From: JBOEGW01 sp050633625
GTDB lineage: Bacteria; Pseudomonadota; Alphaproteobacteria; Rhodobacterales; Rhodobacteraceae
Assembly: GCA_050633625.1 (NCBI GenBank)
Contig: JBOEGW010000006.1
Span: forward strand, 186,001 to 250,000
Direction of reading: 5' to 3'
Length of the DNA stretch: 64,000 nt
This document shows, one piece after another, positions 42,145-51,620 of the stretch. The notes below the pieces were generated by a model, which was not told the origin of the DNA, ran no database searches, and worked only from the letters and a program-made list of their open reading frames with translations. Both the position numbers and the translations under genes were made by a program. Numbering within the stretch: the first letter of the stretch is position 1; each line of letters starts with the position of its first letter.

Positions 42145-43308
42145 ATGTCAAACGCCCTGTCGGCTCGCCAGATTTTGGATCGGCTTGTCTCCTTTCAAAC
42201 GGTGTCCAGCGAGACGAATTTGCCGCTCATTGATTGGGTTGAAGACTATTTGGCCAATCTGGGCGTGCGCGCGCATCGGGTGTACTCGGATTGCCAAACA
42301 AAGGCGGGGCTGTTTGCCACCATTGGCCCGGATGCTCCGGGCGGGGTGATTTTATCTGGACACACGGATGTTGTGCCCACTCAAGGCCAGGCGTGGGACA
42401 GTGATCCCTTTGAAGTCCTTGAGAAAAACGGACGTCTTTACGGGCGTGGCACCTGCGACATGAAGGGGTTTGACGCCATTGCTTTGGCGGCTGTGCCCAG
42501 GGCGCTGGCGGCCAATTTGGCCCGGCCCATCCACCTTGCTCTGAGCTATGATGAGGAGGTGGGATGCACCGGCGCGCCACGGCTGATTGAGGCGATGTTG
42601 GCACATATTGCGCCGCCCGCCGCCGCGATCATTGGCGAGCCATCCATGATGCAAGCTGTCACAGGTCATAAGGGCAGTATCGGGATCGAAACACATCTGC
42701 GCGGCTTTGAGGTGCACTCATCCTTGATGCACACTGGTGTTTCTGCGGTCATGGAAGCTGCCAAACTGATCGAATGGGCGAACCGGATAAACGACCAAAA
42801 TGCCGCGCGCGCGCCGGGAACGTTGGACGCGCTGTTTGATCCGCCTTGGACAACCGCCCATGTCGGGCGGATTTCGGGCGGCACCGCCGATAATATCACA
42901 GCGCGCGATTGCAAGTTTACAATGGCCTTTCGCGCTGTGCCGTCCCAAACCACGGCCGCTTGGCGCGATGCTTATTTGGCCGAGGTGGCGCAGGTGGAAG
43001 CGGGCATGAAGGCGATCCACCCAGACGCGCGGATCGACACCAATGTCGTGTTCGATGTTCCGGGGCTAAAACCCGAGGACATGGGGCAGGCCGAAACACT
43101 TGTGCGCCGTCTGACTGGCGACAATGCCACCCACCAAGTGAGCTACGCCACAGAGGCCGGTCAATTCCAAGGCGCAGGTGTCAGCTCGGTGATCTGCGGG
43201 CCGGGCGACATCGCGCAGGCGCATCAGCCCAACGAATTTCTGGCAGTGTCCCAGCTTGAGGCGGGGGTTCGCTTCATTGATCGCTTGATTGCAGACAGCA
43301 CAGCTTAA
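42145..43308 (+). CDS. argE: Acetylornithine deacetylase
   Basis: 387 residues from the ATG at 42145 (AAAGAGG upstream; the open frame upstream of it is not coding-like). M20 metallopeptidase motifs are GGVILSGHTDVVPTQGQ (zinc His and Asp), GRLYGRGTCDMKGF, LALSYDEEVGCTGA (catalytic and zinc Glu) and near the end CGPGDIAQAHQPNEFL. This pattern fits ArgE, which removes the acetyl group from N-acetylornithine in arginine synthesis. Ornithine made here is also the substrate of the decarboxylase at 38282. Confidence 0.93.
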   Translation: MSNALSARQILDRLVSFQTVSSETNLPLIDWVEDYLANLGVRAHRVYSDCQTKAGLFATIGPDAPGGVILSGHTDVVPTQGQAWDSDPFEVLEKNGRLYGRGTCDMKGFDAIALAAVPRALAANLARPIHLALSYDEEVGCTGAPRLIEAMLAHIAPPAAAIIGEPSMMQAVTGHKGSIGIETHLRGFEVHSSLMHTGVSAVMEAAKLIEWANRINDQNAARAPGTLDALFDPPWTTAHVGRISGGTADNITARDCKFTMAFRAVPSQTTAAWRDAYLAEVAQVEAGMKAIHPDARIDTNVVFDVPGLKPEDMGQAETLVRRLTGDNATHQVSYATEAGQFQGAGVSSVICGPGDIAQAHQPNEFLAVSQLEAGVRFIDRLIADSTA

Positions 43309-43350
43309 AACCTGATCACAACGCGCCTCATATAGGGGGTGCGGATGTGC

Positions 43351-43409
43351 CTTCTTTGGTTTCCAAATACCTCGGGGGGCGGGCGATCGCCCGCGGGGGC
43401 AGCGCCCCC
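43351..43409 (-). repeat. Intergenic hairpin-core repeat, copy D
   Basis: On the minus strand a perfect hairpin (GGGGGC-GCT-GCCCCC) and the 12-base palindrome GGGCGATCGCCC precede CCCCCCGAGGTATTTGGAAA followed by CCAAAGAAG. It lies at the 3' end of moaA in the same orientation. Confidence 0.8.
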
Positions 43410-43421
43410 TCCCGCGCGTGG

Positions 43422-44432
43422 TCAGCCGCCGGTATGGCTCATATGGCGCGGCATTTGCCCATCTGGCTTTTGCCGGGAATAATCGAAATCATGTCCCTTG
43501 GGTTTGCGTGTAATCGCCTCGCGAATGGCGGCAATCAGCCCCGCGTCACTGTCGGGCGTGGCGCGCAAGGGCACCCGCAAATCCGCTTGGTCTTCTTGCC
43601 CCAAACACATGTAGAGCTCGCCCGTGCAGGTCAGGCGCACCCTGTTGCAACTCTCACAAAAATTATGGGTGAGCGGGGTGATGAAGCCGATTTTCTGACC
43701 GGTTTCCTCAAGGCGCACATAGCGCGCCGGGCCGCCTGTGCGCTCCGCCAGCGGCGTGAGGGTGTAGTCCTGTGCGAGTTTGTCGCGTAAATCACTCAGG
43801 GGCCAATATTGGTCCAACCGGTTTTCATTGCCAATATCGCCCATCGGCATGACCTCGATCCACGTCATATCAAGGTCGTTTGCCTTGGCCCATTGTGTCA
43901 TCGGGATCAACTCGTCCTCGTTGAAACCTTTGAGGGCGACAGCGTTGATCTTGATGCGCATTCCGGCGGATTGGGCGGCATCAATACCGCGCAACACCTG
44001 AGCGAGATCGCCGCGCCGGGTGATTTCAGCGAATTTTTGCGGATCTAAGCTGTCCATCGACAGGTTAATGCGTTTGACCCCGCATGCTGCCAAATCGGCG
44101 GCGTATTTTTCAAGCTGTGAGCCGTTTGTTGTCAGCGTCAACTCGTCCAGCGCGCCGCTTTCGAGGTGGCGTGTCATGGCTTTGAAATAGGTCATGATCC
44201 CTTTGCGCACCAGCGGTTCACCGCCCGTAATGCGCAGTTTTTTAACGCCAAGACCGATGAAAGCCGTCGAGACGCGATCAAGTTCTTCTAATGTGAGAAG
44301 TTCCTTTTTGGGCAGGAAGGTCATGTTCTCCGCCATGCAGTAGGTGCAGCGAAAATCGCAGCGATCCGTCACCGACAAACGCAGGTAGGTGATCGGGCGC
44401 AAAAACGGGTCTATGAGAGGTGCTTGGTCCAT
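43422..44432 (-). CDS. moaA: GTP 3',8-cyclase MoaA
   Basis: 336 residues, full length. MoaA makes the first molybdopterin precursor from GTP. The radical-SAM cluster is C25-DFRC29-TYC32 in VTDRCDFRCTYCMAEN. The second cluster is in HNFCESCNRVRLTCTGELY, the C-x2-C-x13-C pattern that binds the GTP-side 4Fe-4S. The protein ends HTGG, the double-glycine tail needed for activity. It supplies cofactor for molybdenum enzymes such as the hydroxylase at 28062-30746. Confidence 0.97.
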   Translation of the reverse strand: MDQAPLIDPFLRPITYLRLSVTDRCDFRCTYCMAENMTFLPKKELLTLEELDRVSTAFIGLGVKKLRITGGEPLVRKGIMTYFKAMTRHLESGALDELTLTTNGSQLEKYAADLAACGVKRINLSMDSLDPQKFAEITRRGDLAQVLRGIDAAQSAGMRIKINAVALKGFNEDELIPMTQWAKANDLDMTWIEVMPMGDIGNENRLDQYWPLSDLRDKLAQDYTLTPLAERTGGPARYVRLEETGQKIGFITPLTHNFCESCNRVRLTCTGELYMCLGQEDQADLRVPLRATPDSDAGLIAAIREAITRKPKGHDFDYSRQKPDGQMPRHMSHTGG

Positions 44433-44525
44433 GCGGCAAGGGTAGGGGGCAGAGGCAGGATGCGCAAGCTGTGCGAAGGTCTTGTTTGCAGTTGTGGCCT
44501 TTCACATTTGTGCTAGTTTTGGCGT

Positions 44526-45011
44526 ATGAAACCTATTGTATTGATCACCGTTCTGTTTTCGTTGGCCGCTTGCGGCAAAGTTTTTGATGCTCAAAAGGCG
44601 GCCACGGCTGCGCCTGAATTGGAGGAGGTCGCCGAGCGGCCCGCGGGCGAAATGCAAGGCCCGCCCCCGCCGCCCCCCACTGCGAATACGGCTGCGGAAT
44701 TTGATACAACCTCTAAGGAAGAAAAGGCTGCGGCCTTGGCTGCGCCCAAACCGGCGGGCGAAAAGCGGCTTGGGGAGACAATCGCCACGCTCGGTGATCC
44801 TACAGACCCCGGGTTTTGGTTGGAAACGCCGCTTGTGACCCGTGTGACGCAGGGCCGGGTGGAGGCGAAGACGAATGGCAAATCCGTCAGTTTGGAATTG
44901 CGCCCAATCCCCGGCGCGGACGGTGCGGGCAGCCGAATCTCTTTGCCTGCGCTCAAGTTGCTTGAGGTGGGGTTGGCTGGGCTGCATGAGATGACGGTTT
45001 TCGCGGATTAG
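44526..45011 (+). CDS. Lipoprotein of unknown function
   Basis: 161 residues. The lipobox FSLAAC puts the lipidated cysteine at residue 16. A proline-rich stretch PPPPPPTANTAAE follows. The C-terminal domain (GETIATLGDPTDPGFWLETP, then TNGKSVSLELRPIPG and LPALKLLEVGL) is a pattern I know from Rhodobacterales lipoproteins often mislabelled D-galactarate dehydratase. The real function is unknown; a cell-envelope role is inferred only from lipidation. Confidence 0.78.
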   Translation: MKPIVLITVLFSLAACGKVFDAQKAATAAPELEEVAERPAGEMQGPPPPPPTANTAAEFDTTSKEEKAAALAAPKPAGEKRLGETIATLGDPTDPGFWLETPLVTRVTQGRVEAKTNGKSVSLELRPIPGADGAGSRISLPALKLLEVGLAGLHEMTVFAD

Positions 45012-45041
45012 CGCTCACCTTTTGGGTGGCCTTAACCCCAT

Positions 45042-45160
45042 TTTCGATGGGGGCACGGCCGCCATACCGCACTCCCGATGGGGGCTCTGCCCCCAAACCA
45101 AACTTTCGATGGGGGCTCTGCCCCCATACCCCCGAGGTATTTCAAAACCAAAGAAGGGCG
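45042..45160 (+). repeat. Intergenic hairpin-core repeat, copy E, with tandem hairpins
   Basis: CGATGGGGGC occurs three times. The last two form identical hairpins GGGGGC-TCT-GCCCCC at 45080-45094 and 45111-45125. The second is followed by ATACCCCCGAGGTATTTCAA and AACCAAAGAAGG. This is the most expanded copy of the family in the window. Confidence 0.8.
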
Positions 45161-45170
45161 GCGGAAGGGG

Positions 45171-45851
45171 TTAGTCTTTGAGGTATTTTCCGGCTTCTTT
45201 GCGGGCGAAGTTTTTCATTTTTTCGCCATGTGTTTCAAGGAACATCCGGGTGCGGTCTGGGTCGTGTTTTGACAGGTCGCGCAGCCACCACGCGATTGCT
45301 TTTTGGATGAACCAAGCGTGATCATCGACGTAGGTTGCGGCCCAGCCAAGAACGCGGTCGCGTGCTGCAAGTTCCGCGTCTTTGGGGAAGTTTTGTTTGG
45401 TCCAGGGTAGGGTGAAGACAAGTGCTGCGCGTTTGGTCCAAAGGTGGTCAGAGCGCGTCCATGCTTCGATGTCGTCAAGGCGGGAAGGATCTGCCGTCAG
45501 GCGTTTTTGTCCGGCCATGGCGGCGTGATCTGCGATGGCCCAACTGTCAAAATCCGGCGCCCATGATGTGATGAGGGCCCAGGCTGCATCGTCCGGGCGC
45601 AGGCGGGCTTGGGTGAGCAGTTTTGCCGCGGCAAGGCGGGCTTCAAAAATGTCGGTTTGCCAGAGTTGATCTGCCAGTGTGACCCGTTCATCTACTGTGA
45701 GGTTTTGACGCCAAGTCTTTGTTAAGTCGTTCAAAAACGGGTTTGTGGCACCGAGGTATTCGCGTTTGGCTTTGTGGTAGGTGGCAAGCCCGATTGCGCG
45801 CTCCGCCACGGCGCCTTGTTTGATCGCGTCGAGGGCCTCGTCTAGGGTCAT
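45171..45851 (-). CDS. DNA alkylation repair protein (AlkD-like)
   Basis: 226 residues from the ATG at 45851, which overlaps the stop of the upstream gene (ATGA). A HEAT-repeat-like helical protein: LDEALDAIKQGAVAERAIGL, the LADQLWQTDIFEARLAAAKL repeat and VDDHAWFIQKAIAWWLRDLS, which resembles the AlkD core with its aromatic and basic residues. AlkD-type enzymes release alkylated purines from DNA without flipping bases. The overlap suggests translational coupling to the PNPOx-like gene. Confidence 0.85.
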   Translation of the reverse strand: MTLDEALDAIKQGAVAERAIGLATYHKAKREYLGATNPFLNDLTKTWRQNLTVDERVTLADQLWQTDIFEARLAAAKLLTQARLRPDDAAWALITSWAPDFDSWAIADHAAMAGQKRLTADPSRLDDIEAWTRSDHLWTKRAALVFTLPWTKQNFPKDAELAARDRVLGWAATYVDDHAWFIQKAIAWWLRDLSKHDPDRTRMFLETHGEKMKNFARKEAGKYLKD

Positions 45852-46393
45852 GAGGGTTTGAGTCCGGTTGGAGCGCCGTCGATTGTGGTTTGGTTGCGTG
45901 TCTCCCAATAGGCGGAAAGACCCTCTTCGCCGCGATCTTCGGCCCATTTGGTGAGCGTGTCGCGTTCGCGCGACGCATCCATATAGGGCACCGCATAGCC
46001 GCAAGAAGATTGCACCATCTCCACCGACATATCAAAGAGCTGGCGTGCGCCAAGATGCGCGGGAAAATGGGGCGCGAGCGCCTCCCAATCGGCATCCGAT
46101 CTGTGGAGGGTTTTCGCTGTGCCATAGGCCCGCAGGATCATCGGTTTGGTGGAAAAGGAACACCACATGACAGTCATGCGGTTGAGCGCGCGTAAGTGCC
46201 CGGCGGTCTCATTGCCTGACCCTGTCAAGTTCATCCAGACAAGCCTGTTGGGACCAAGAACGCGCAGGGAGTCCATGCCTTTGGGGGAGGTGTTGACCCG
46301 CCCATCGGGCGCGGCGGTGGCGACGAAAAAGATCGGTTGTTCTGCGATGAAACTGCGCTGCGCATCGTCAAAAGCTGCGAATTGTTTGGCCAT
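45848..46393 (-). CDS. Pyridoxamine 5'-phosphate oxidase family protein
   Basis: 181 residues. The split-barrel flavin-binding start AEQPIFFVATAAPDGRVNTS is followed by PKGMDSLRVLGPNRLVWMNL, typical of the PNPOx-like family with a Cys/His-poor C-terminus. The rest (MSVEMVQSSCGYAVPYMD) matches homologues of unassigned function. It is 1 base into the end of glmS and overlaps the AlkD-like gene, so glmU-glmS-PNPOx-AlkD may be a single transcript. Confidence 0.85.
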   Translation of the reverse strand: MAKQFAAFDDAQRSFIAEQPIFFVATAAPDGRVNTSPKGMDSLRVLGPNRLVWMNLTGSGNETAGHLRALNRMTVMWCSFSTKPMILRAYGTAKTLHRSDADWEALAPHFPAHLGARQLFDMSVEMVQSSCGYAVPYMDASRERDTLTKWAEDRGEEGLSAYWETRNQTTIDGAPTGLKPS

Positions 46394-48216
46394 TATTCCA
46401 CCGTCACCGATTTCGCGAGGTTGCGCGGTTGATCTACATCGGTGCCTTTGGCGATGGCGGCGTGATAGGCGATGAGCTGCGCCGGGATGGCGTAGAGCAT
46501 CGGTTGAAGAAGCTCAGGCGCATCGGGCAGGGTGATTGTGCGCCACACCCCCTCGGCCGCGCCTGTTGCACGCGCATCAGAAACCAAAAGCACCTTGCCA
46601 CCGCGCGCCATAACCTCTTGCATGTTGGACACTGTCTTGTCGAAAAGCGCGTCATGGGGCGCGAAAACGACTGTGGGCGTTTCTTTGTCTACAAGGGCGA
46701 TGGGGCCGTGTTTAAGCTCACCAGAAGGATAGCCTTCGGCGTGTATGTAGCTGATTTCCTTTAGCTTTAATGCGCCTTCAAGGGCGAGTGGGTACATTTG
46801 GCCGCGCCCCAAGAACAATACATCCGTGGCTTGGGCAAGCTTTTTAGCGGCGCGGTCAAGTGCGCCTTCTACCGATAGCGCGTGGGACATCAGGCCAGGC
46901 AATTTGCGTAAATCATCCAGCATGTCTTTGAGGGCGGAGTCGGTGAGAACGCCGCGCGCCTGTGCGGCCTTCAGGACCAAAATGGCGAAGGTTGTGAGCT
47001 GGCAGGTGAAGGCCTTGGTGGAGGCAACTGACACTTCGACACCGGCGAAAATCGGCAAGGCCACATCGCTTTCGCGTGCGATTGAGCTTTCGGGCACGTT
47101 CACAAGCGATACGATGTTTTCGGCGCGGCCTTTGGCGTATCGTAAGGCGGCGAGCGTGTCGGCTGTTTCGCCTGATTGGCTGACGAAAACCCCCAATGTG
47201 CCCGGTGTGATGGGCGGTTCGCGGTAGCGGAATTCCGAGGCAACGTCGATGTCCACTGGGAGTTTTGCGTAGCGTTCGAACCAATATTTCGCAGTTAAAC
47301 CAGCGAGATAGGCTGTGCCGCAGGCCACAATTGACACCCGCGAGACAGTTGCGAGATCGACGCCGGGAAGATCCATCATGATGCCAGCACCATCGGCGGA
47401 AAGGTAGTTTTCCAGCACCCGCCCGGTGACGGTTGGCTGTTCCGCGATCTCCTTCATCATGAAGTGTTTGAAGCCGTCTTTCTCGATGCGCGTTGCGTCA
47501 AGGCGCACTTGGCGCATCTCGCGGTTTGCCAGCTTGCCAGCCTCATCATAGATCGTCGCACCTTGGCGGGTAATTGCGGCGTAATCGCCTTCCTCAAGGT
47601 AGGTGATTTTGTCGGTCAGCGGCGCAAGCGCGATGGCGTCTGACCCCACATACATTTCACCGTCCCCATGGCCAATTGCCAGCGGGCTGCCTTTGCGCGC
47701 TGCGATCATCAAATCGCCTTCGCCTTCAAACAGGAACAACAAAGCGAAGGCCCCTTCGAGCCGGGCGATGGTCGCGGCGACAGCTTCCAGAGGGGTCTTG
47801 CCTTCGCGGACCAATTTGGCGGTCAGATGGGCGATGGTTTCGGTATCGGTTTCGCTTTCAAAACATGCGCCTTGTGCACCAAGTTCGGCGCGAAACTGGG
47901 CGTAGTTTTCGATGATACCGTTGTGGACGACGGCAACGGGGCCGCATTGGTGCGGGTGCGCGTTGGCGGTGGTTGCGGCGCCGTGTGTGGCCCAGCGGGT
48001 ATGGCCAATGCCGGCGTGTCCGGGCAGGGGATCATGCACTAAGGCATCAGAAAGATTGACCAATTTTCCGACAGCGCGGCGGCGATCAAGCGTGCCATCA
48101 GAGGCGATTGTTGCAATCCCGGCGCTGTCATACCCACGATATTCGAGCCGTTTCAGCCCTTCCGCAATCAAAGGCGAGACTTCGTGACTGCCAAGAATTC
48201 CAACGATACCACACAT
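46393..48216 (-). CDS. glmS: Glutamine-fructose-6-phosphate aminotransferase
   Basis: 607 residues, full length. Starts MCGIVGILGS with the catalytic Cys after Met1. The N-terminal glutaminase domain has GHTRWATHGAATTANAHPHQ. The two SIS sugar-isomerase domains carry VSQSGETADTLAALRYAKGR and STKAFTCQLTTF, and the C-terminal LAKSVTVE is the conserved tail. It makes glucosamine-6-phosphate, the first step of UDP-GlcNAc synthesis. It is followed directly by GlmU-coupled use: glmU ends 1 base upstream. Confidence 0.98.
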   Translation of the reverse strand: MCGIVGILGSHEVSPLIAEGLKRLEYRGYDSAGIATIASDGTLDRRRAVGKLVNLSDALVHDPLPGHAGIGHTRWATHGAATTANAHPHQCGPVAVVHNGIIENYAQFRAELGAQGACFESETDTETIAHLTAKLVREGKTPLEAVAATIARLEGAFALLFLFEGEGDLMIAARKGSPLAIGHGDGEMYVGSDAIALAPLTDKITYLEEGDYAAITRQGATIYDEAGKLANREMRQVRLDATRIEKDGFKHFMMKEIAEQPTVTGRVLENYLSADGAGIMMDLPGVDLATVSRVSIVACGTAYLAGLTAKYWFERYAKLPVDIDVASEFRYREPPITPGTLGVFVSQSGETADTLAALRYAKGRAENIVSLVNVPESSIARESDVALPIFAGVEVSVASTKAFTCQLTTFAILVLKAAQARGVLTDSALKDMLDDLRKLPGLMSHALSVEGALDRAAKKLAQATDVLFLGRGQMYPLALEGALKLKEISYIHAEGYPSGELKHGPIALVDKETPTVVFAPHDALFDKTVSNMQEVMARGGKVLLVSDARATGAAEGVWRTITLPDAPELLQPMLYAIPAQLIAYHAAIAKGTDVDQPRNLAKSVTVE

Positions 48217-48217
48217 A

Positions 48218-49585
48218 TTACTCGCCCTTGGTTTTGGCGGCTTTGGCCGCTCTTAATTTGTCAAACAGACGCGTTGCAAACCCGTCTTTGATGTCCAGCT
48301 TTGCCCGCCCGATACCCATTGCGCCATCGGGAATGTCCTGTGTCACAACAGCGCCTGTGGCCGTCATTGCGCCTTGGCCCACCCGCACAGGGGCGACAAG
48401 CATTGTGTCCGACCCAATGAAAGCATCAGAGCCGATTTCGGTTTTATGCTTGAACACGCCATCATAGTTGCAGGTCACGGTGCCTGCGCCAATATTTGCG
48501 CGCGCGCCGATCACCGCATCGCCAATATAGGTCAGGTGATTGATCTTTGCACCCTCAGCAACTTGGGCGTTCTTGATTTCAACGAAGTTGCCGACCTTGA
48601 CCCCTTCTGAAAGCTCCGCACCGGGGCGCAAGTGCGCATAAGGGCCAATGACCGCATCGCGCGAAACGTGGCAGCCTTCAAGGTGACAAAACGCCCGAAT
48701 ACGCGCCCCGCTTTCAATGGTGACACCGGGACCAAAGACAACATTTGGCTCAATCACCGTGTCTGCTCCAACGAAGGTGTCATAGGCGAAAAACACGGTT
48801 TCCGGTGCGATCAGGCTCACGCCGTTTTCAAAGGCCTCCGCACGCGCGCGCGCTTGAAAGGCGGCTTCAGCGGCGGCGAGTTCAGCCCTTGTGTTGATCC
48901 CGAGTGTTTCGGCCTCATCGCAAGTGACCGCGGTTGCCGCGAGGCCCTTTTGTTGGGCAACCTCAATGATGTCGGTGAGGTAGTATTCGCCAGAGGCGTT
49001 GTCATTGCCCACCGCCTCAATCAATGCGAACAGCGTGGCCGTATCGGCCATAACAACACCGGAATTACAAAGGGTTATGGCGCGCTCATCTTCTGTGGCG
49101 TCTTTATATTCCACAATTCGAGTCAAAGACGCGCCGTCCACCACAAGGCGCCCATAGCGGCCCGGGTCTTGAGCGTTAAAGCCGAGCACCACAACATCCG
49201 CGCCCGTCTGCCGCGCGTCTTGCATCGCCTCAAGGGTTTCGGGGCGAATGAAAGGCGTATCCCCATAGAGCACGACTGCATCCCCCTCGAACTGGTCAAG
49301 AACAGCGCGCGCCTGCGCAACAGCATGGGCCGTGCCGAGTTGCTCGTCTTGGACGACAACTGTGATTTCATCGTCATGCGCGGTTGCGGCTTTGCTCACC
49401 TGTTCGGCGCCGTGACCGGCCACCAGAACAATCCGCTCAGGCTCTAGTTGAGCGCCCGATGTGAGCGCATGCACAAACAGGGGTGCTCCGCCAATCTCAT
49501 GCAGAACCTTGGGAAGATCCGAATTCATGCGGCTGCCTTTTCCGGCGGCAAGGACGATCAGGGCGGGGGCCACAGCTTGGGTCAT
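48218..49585 (-). CDS. glmU: Bifunctional GlmU (UTP-glucosamine-1-phosphate uridylyltransferase/acetyltransferase)
   Basis: 455 residues. The N-terminal nucleotidyltransferase starts LIVLAAGKGSRMNSDLPKVL. The C-terminal part is a left-handed beta helix of hexapeptide repeats (IGPYAHLRPGAELSEGVKVG, then NFVEIKNAQVAEGAKINHLT). It makes UDP-GlcNAc for peptidoglycan and LPS. It is upstream of glmS on the same strand with a 1-base gap, an arrangement that couples two steps of one pathway. Confidence 0.97.
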   Translation of the reverse strand: MTQAVAPALIVLAAGKGSRMNSDLPKVLHEIGGAPLFVHALTSGAQLEPERIVLVAGHGAEQVSKAATAHDDEITVVVQDEQLGTAHAVAQARAVLDQFEGDAVVLYGDTPFIRPETLEAMQDARQTGADVVVLGFNAQDPGRYGRLVVDGASLTRIVEYKDATEDERAITLCNSGVVMADTATLFALIEAVGNDNASGEYYLTDIIEVAQQKGLAATAVTCDEAETLGINTRAELAAAEAAFQARARAEAFENGVSLIAPETVFFAYDTFVGADTVIEPNVVFGPGVTIESGARIRAFCHLEGCHVSRDAVIGPYAHLRPGAELSEGVKVGNFVEIKNAQVAEGAKINHLTYIGDAVIGARANIGAGTVTCNYDGVFKHKTEIGSDAFIGSDTMLVAPVRVGQGAMTATGAVVTQDIPDGAMGIGRAKLDIKDGFATRLFDKLRAAKAAKTKGE

Positions 49586-49690
49586 AGGGGGTGTCTGCTC
49601 TTTTCAGTCTGTTCGTCCCGTTTTACCCGTGACATATTTATGGGCAAGGGAAATTCCGGTCAGGCGGTAGATCGGCAGAAAAGGTGCGCT

Positions 49691-50353
49691 ATGAAAACTG
49701 TGATCTTTGATCTCGATGGGACATTGGCGGACACCTCGGTGGATTTGATCGCTGCGGCCAATGCCTGTTTTGAGCGCGCAGGCTTTGATGCGGCGCTTGA
49801 TCCGGTGACGGATGCGGCCACGGCTTTTGCGGGCGGGCGGGCGATGCTGCACCTTGGGTATGAGCGGATCGGCGGCGATGTGAGCGCGCAGGTCGAGCGG
49901 GATTATCCCTACCTCTTAGCGTGGTATGGCGAAAATATCGACACGAATACAGTGCTTTACCCCGGCGCGGTGGCGGCCGTGGAAGGGCTTTTGTCGGCGG
50001 GCTATGCTGTCGGAATTTGCACGAATAAGCCGGAAAACCTTGCAGAAGATTTGATGTCTCGTCTGGGGGTGCGCGACCTGTTTGCCTCGCTGATCGGGGC
50101 GGACAGCTTGCCGCAACGCAAGCCCGACCCCGCGCCCTATGTGGCGGCCGTAGAGCGGGCGGGGGGCGTGGTATCGGCGTCTGTTTTGATCGGTGACACT
50201 GTGACAGACCGCGAAACAGCGCGCGCCGCGAAAGTGCCATCTATTTTGGTCACTTTCGGGCCAAACGGGCGCGGGGTGCTGGATTTGCACCCCGAGGGCG
50301 CGATCGACGAGTATGGCCAGTTGCGCGGTGAAGTTGCGCGTTTGATCGGGTAG
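49691..50353 (+). CDS. gph: Phosphoglycolate phosphatase (HAD family)
   Basis: 220 residues from the ATG at 49691, with AAGG upstream. HAD motifs: FDLDGTLADTSVD (nucleophile Asp), ICTNKPENLAEDLM, the lysine of RKPDP and the acidic VLIGDTVTDRETA. The overall length and spacing fit Gph, which removes phosphate from 2-phosphoglycolate, a by-product of DNA repair and photorespiration-like metabolism. It is divergent from glmU and 9 bases upstream of the aminotransferase gene. Confidence 0.88.
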   Translation: MKTVIFDLDGTLADTSVDLIAAANACFERAGFDAALDPVTDAATAFAGGRAMLHLGYERIGGDVSAQVERDYPYLLAWYGENIDTNTVLYPGAVAAVEGLLSAGYAVGICTNKPENLAEDLMSRLGVRDLFASLIGADSLPQRKPDPAPYVAAVERAGGVVSASVLIGDTVTDRETARAAKVPSILVTFGPNGRGVLDLHPEGAIDEYGQLRGEVARLIG

Positions 50354-50362
50354 GAGGGGCAC

Positions 50363-51556
50363 ATGAGCGAGCGTTTTAGCGGCAATTTCACCCAGCAAGA
50401 ACCGATCCCGGAGGCGGCGATTGAAGCGGCGGTGCGGGTGATGCGCAGCGGGCGATTGCACCGCTACAATACAGCGCCCGGCGAGGAGAGTGAAGCTGCG
50501 CTTTTGGAGGTTGAGTTTGCCGCAAAAATGGGCGCGAAATATTGCGTCGCCGTGGCTTCCGGGGGCTATGCGCTTGGCTGTGCGTTGCGCGCGCTTGGAG
50601 TTGGTCCGGGAGATCGCGTGCTCACCAATGCCTTCACCCTTGCGCCGGTTCCCGGCGCGATTGCGGCGTTGGGGGCGATCCCGGTGTTTGTTGGCGTGAC
50701 TGAAAGCCTCGTCATTGATTTGGAGGATTTGGCGGCCAAGATTCAGGCGGGCGATGTGCTCATGTTGAGCCATATGCGCGGCCATTTGTGCGATATGGAT
50801 CGGCTGATGGCGCTGTGCGATGGTGCTGGCGTTCGGGTGATTGAGGACTGCGCACATACGATGGGCGCGACGTGGAACGGGGTGTTATCCGGGCGCAGCG
50901 GGCTTGTGGGCTGTTATTCGACCCAGACCTATAAACATCTTAATTCCGGCGAAGGGGGGCTTTTGATCACCGATGACGCCGAGGTGGCAGCGCGGGCGAT
51001 CATGTTGTCGGGGTCTTATATGCTCTATGAGCGTCACTTGGCGGGGCCGGAGGCGGCACAGTATGAAAGTCTGAAATACGACACACCAAATGTATCGGGG
51101 CGGATGGACAATCTTCGCGCGGCGATCTTGCGGGTTCAATTGCGGGATTTAGACAGCCAATGCGAGAAATGGAACGCGCGATATCGGATTGTGGAGTCGG
51201 GGCTGCGGGATGTGGCTGGATTGACGGTGATCGAAAGACCTGAAGCGGAGGGCTTTGTGATGTCGTCGTTCCAGTTTTTGCTGTTGGATTGGGATGATAC
51301 AGCGGTGTTGGATGTGGTTGCACGCTGCGCAGCGCGTGGGGTTGAGTTGAAATGGTTTGGCAATGCTCATCCCAGCGGATTCACGTCACGCTATGACAGC
51401 TGGCGCTACGTGGACGCCTCCCCCATGCCTGCAAGCGACAGGGTGTTGCGGGGCATTTTGGATTTGCGTTTGCCATTGACCTTCAGTGAAGCGGACTGCG
51501 CACAGGTGGCGCGGATTATTCGCGCTGAGGTGTCGGCGGTTTTCCAAGCCGGATAG
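50363..51556 (+). CDS. DegT/DnrJ/EryC1/StrS aminotransferase family protein
   Basis: 397 residues. PLP-dependent fold: VAVASGGYALGCALRALGVG, VIEDCAHTMGATWNG and the PLP lysine in CYSTQTYKHLNSGEGGLLIT (near residue 194). The family normally aminates keto-sugars for surface polysaccharides or antibiotics. No other sugar-modification gene is nearby; it sits directly after gph (9 bases), so the real substrate is unclear. A GGAGG lies upstream of the ATG. Confidence 0.92.
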   Translation: MSERFSGNFTQQEPIPEAAIEAAVRVMRSGRLHRYNTAPGEESEAALLEVEFAAKMGAKYCVAVASGGYALGCALRALGVGPGDRVLTNAFTLAPVPGAIAALGAIPVFVGVTESLVIDLEDLAAKIQAGDVLMLSHMRGHLCDMDRLMALCDGAGVRVIEDCAHTMGATWNGVLSGRSGLVGCYSTQTYKHLNSGEGGLLITDDAEVAARAIMLSGSYMLYERHLAGPEAAQYESLKYDTPNVSGRMDNLRAAILRVQLRDLDSQCEKWNARYRIVESGLRDVAGLTVIERPEAEGFVMSSFQFLLLDWDDTAVLDVVARCAARGVELKWFGNAHPSGFTSRYDSWRYVDASPMPASDRVLRGILDLRLPLTFSEADCAQVARIIRAEVSAVFQAG

Positions 51557-51570
51557 CGCCTGCGGCGCGC

Positions 51571-51620
51571 GGGGGCTGTTTGCCCCCACACCCCCAAAAG
51601 TATTAGCGAAACAAGGAAAT
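51571..51620 (+). repeat. Intergenic hairpin-core repeat, copy F
   Basis: Hairpin GGGGGC-TGTTT-GCCCCC (51571-51587), then CACCCCCAAAAGTATTAGCG and AAACAAGGAAATGGG. It lies just after the aminotransferase gene. It reads toward copy G, so the two form a large inverted pair across about 130 bases. Confidence 0.75.
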
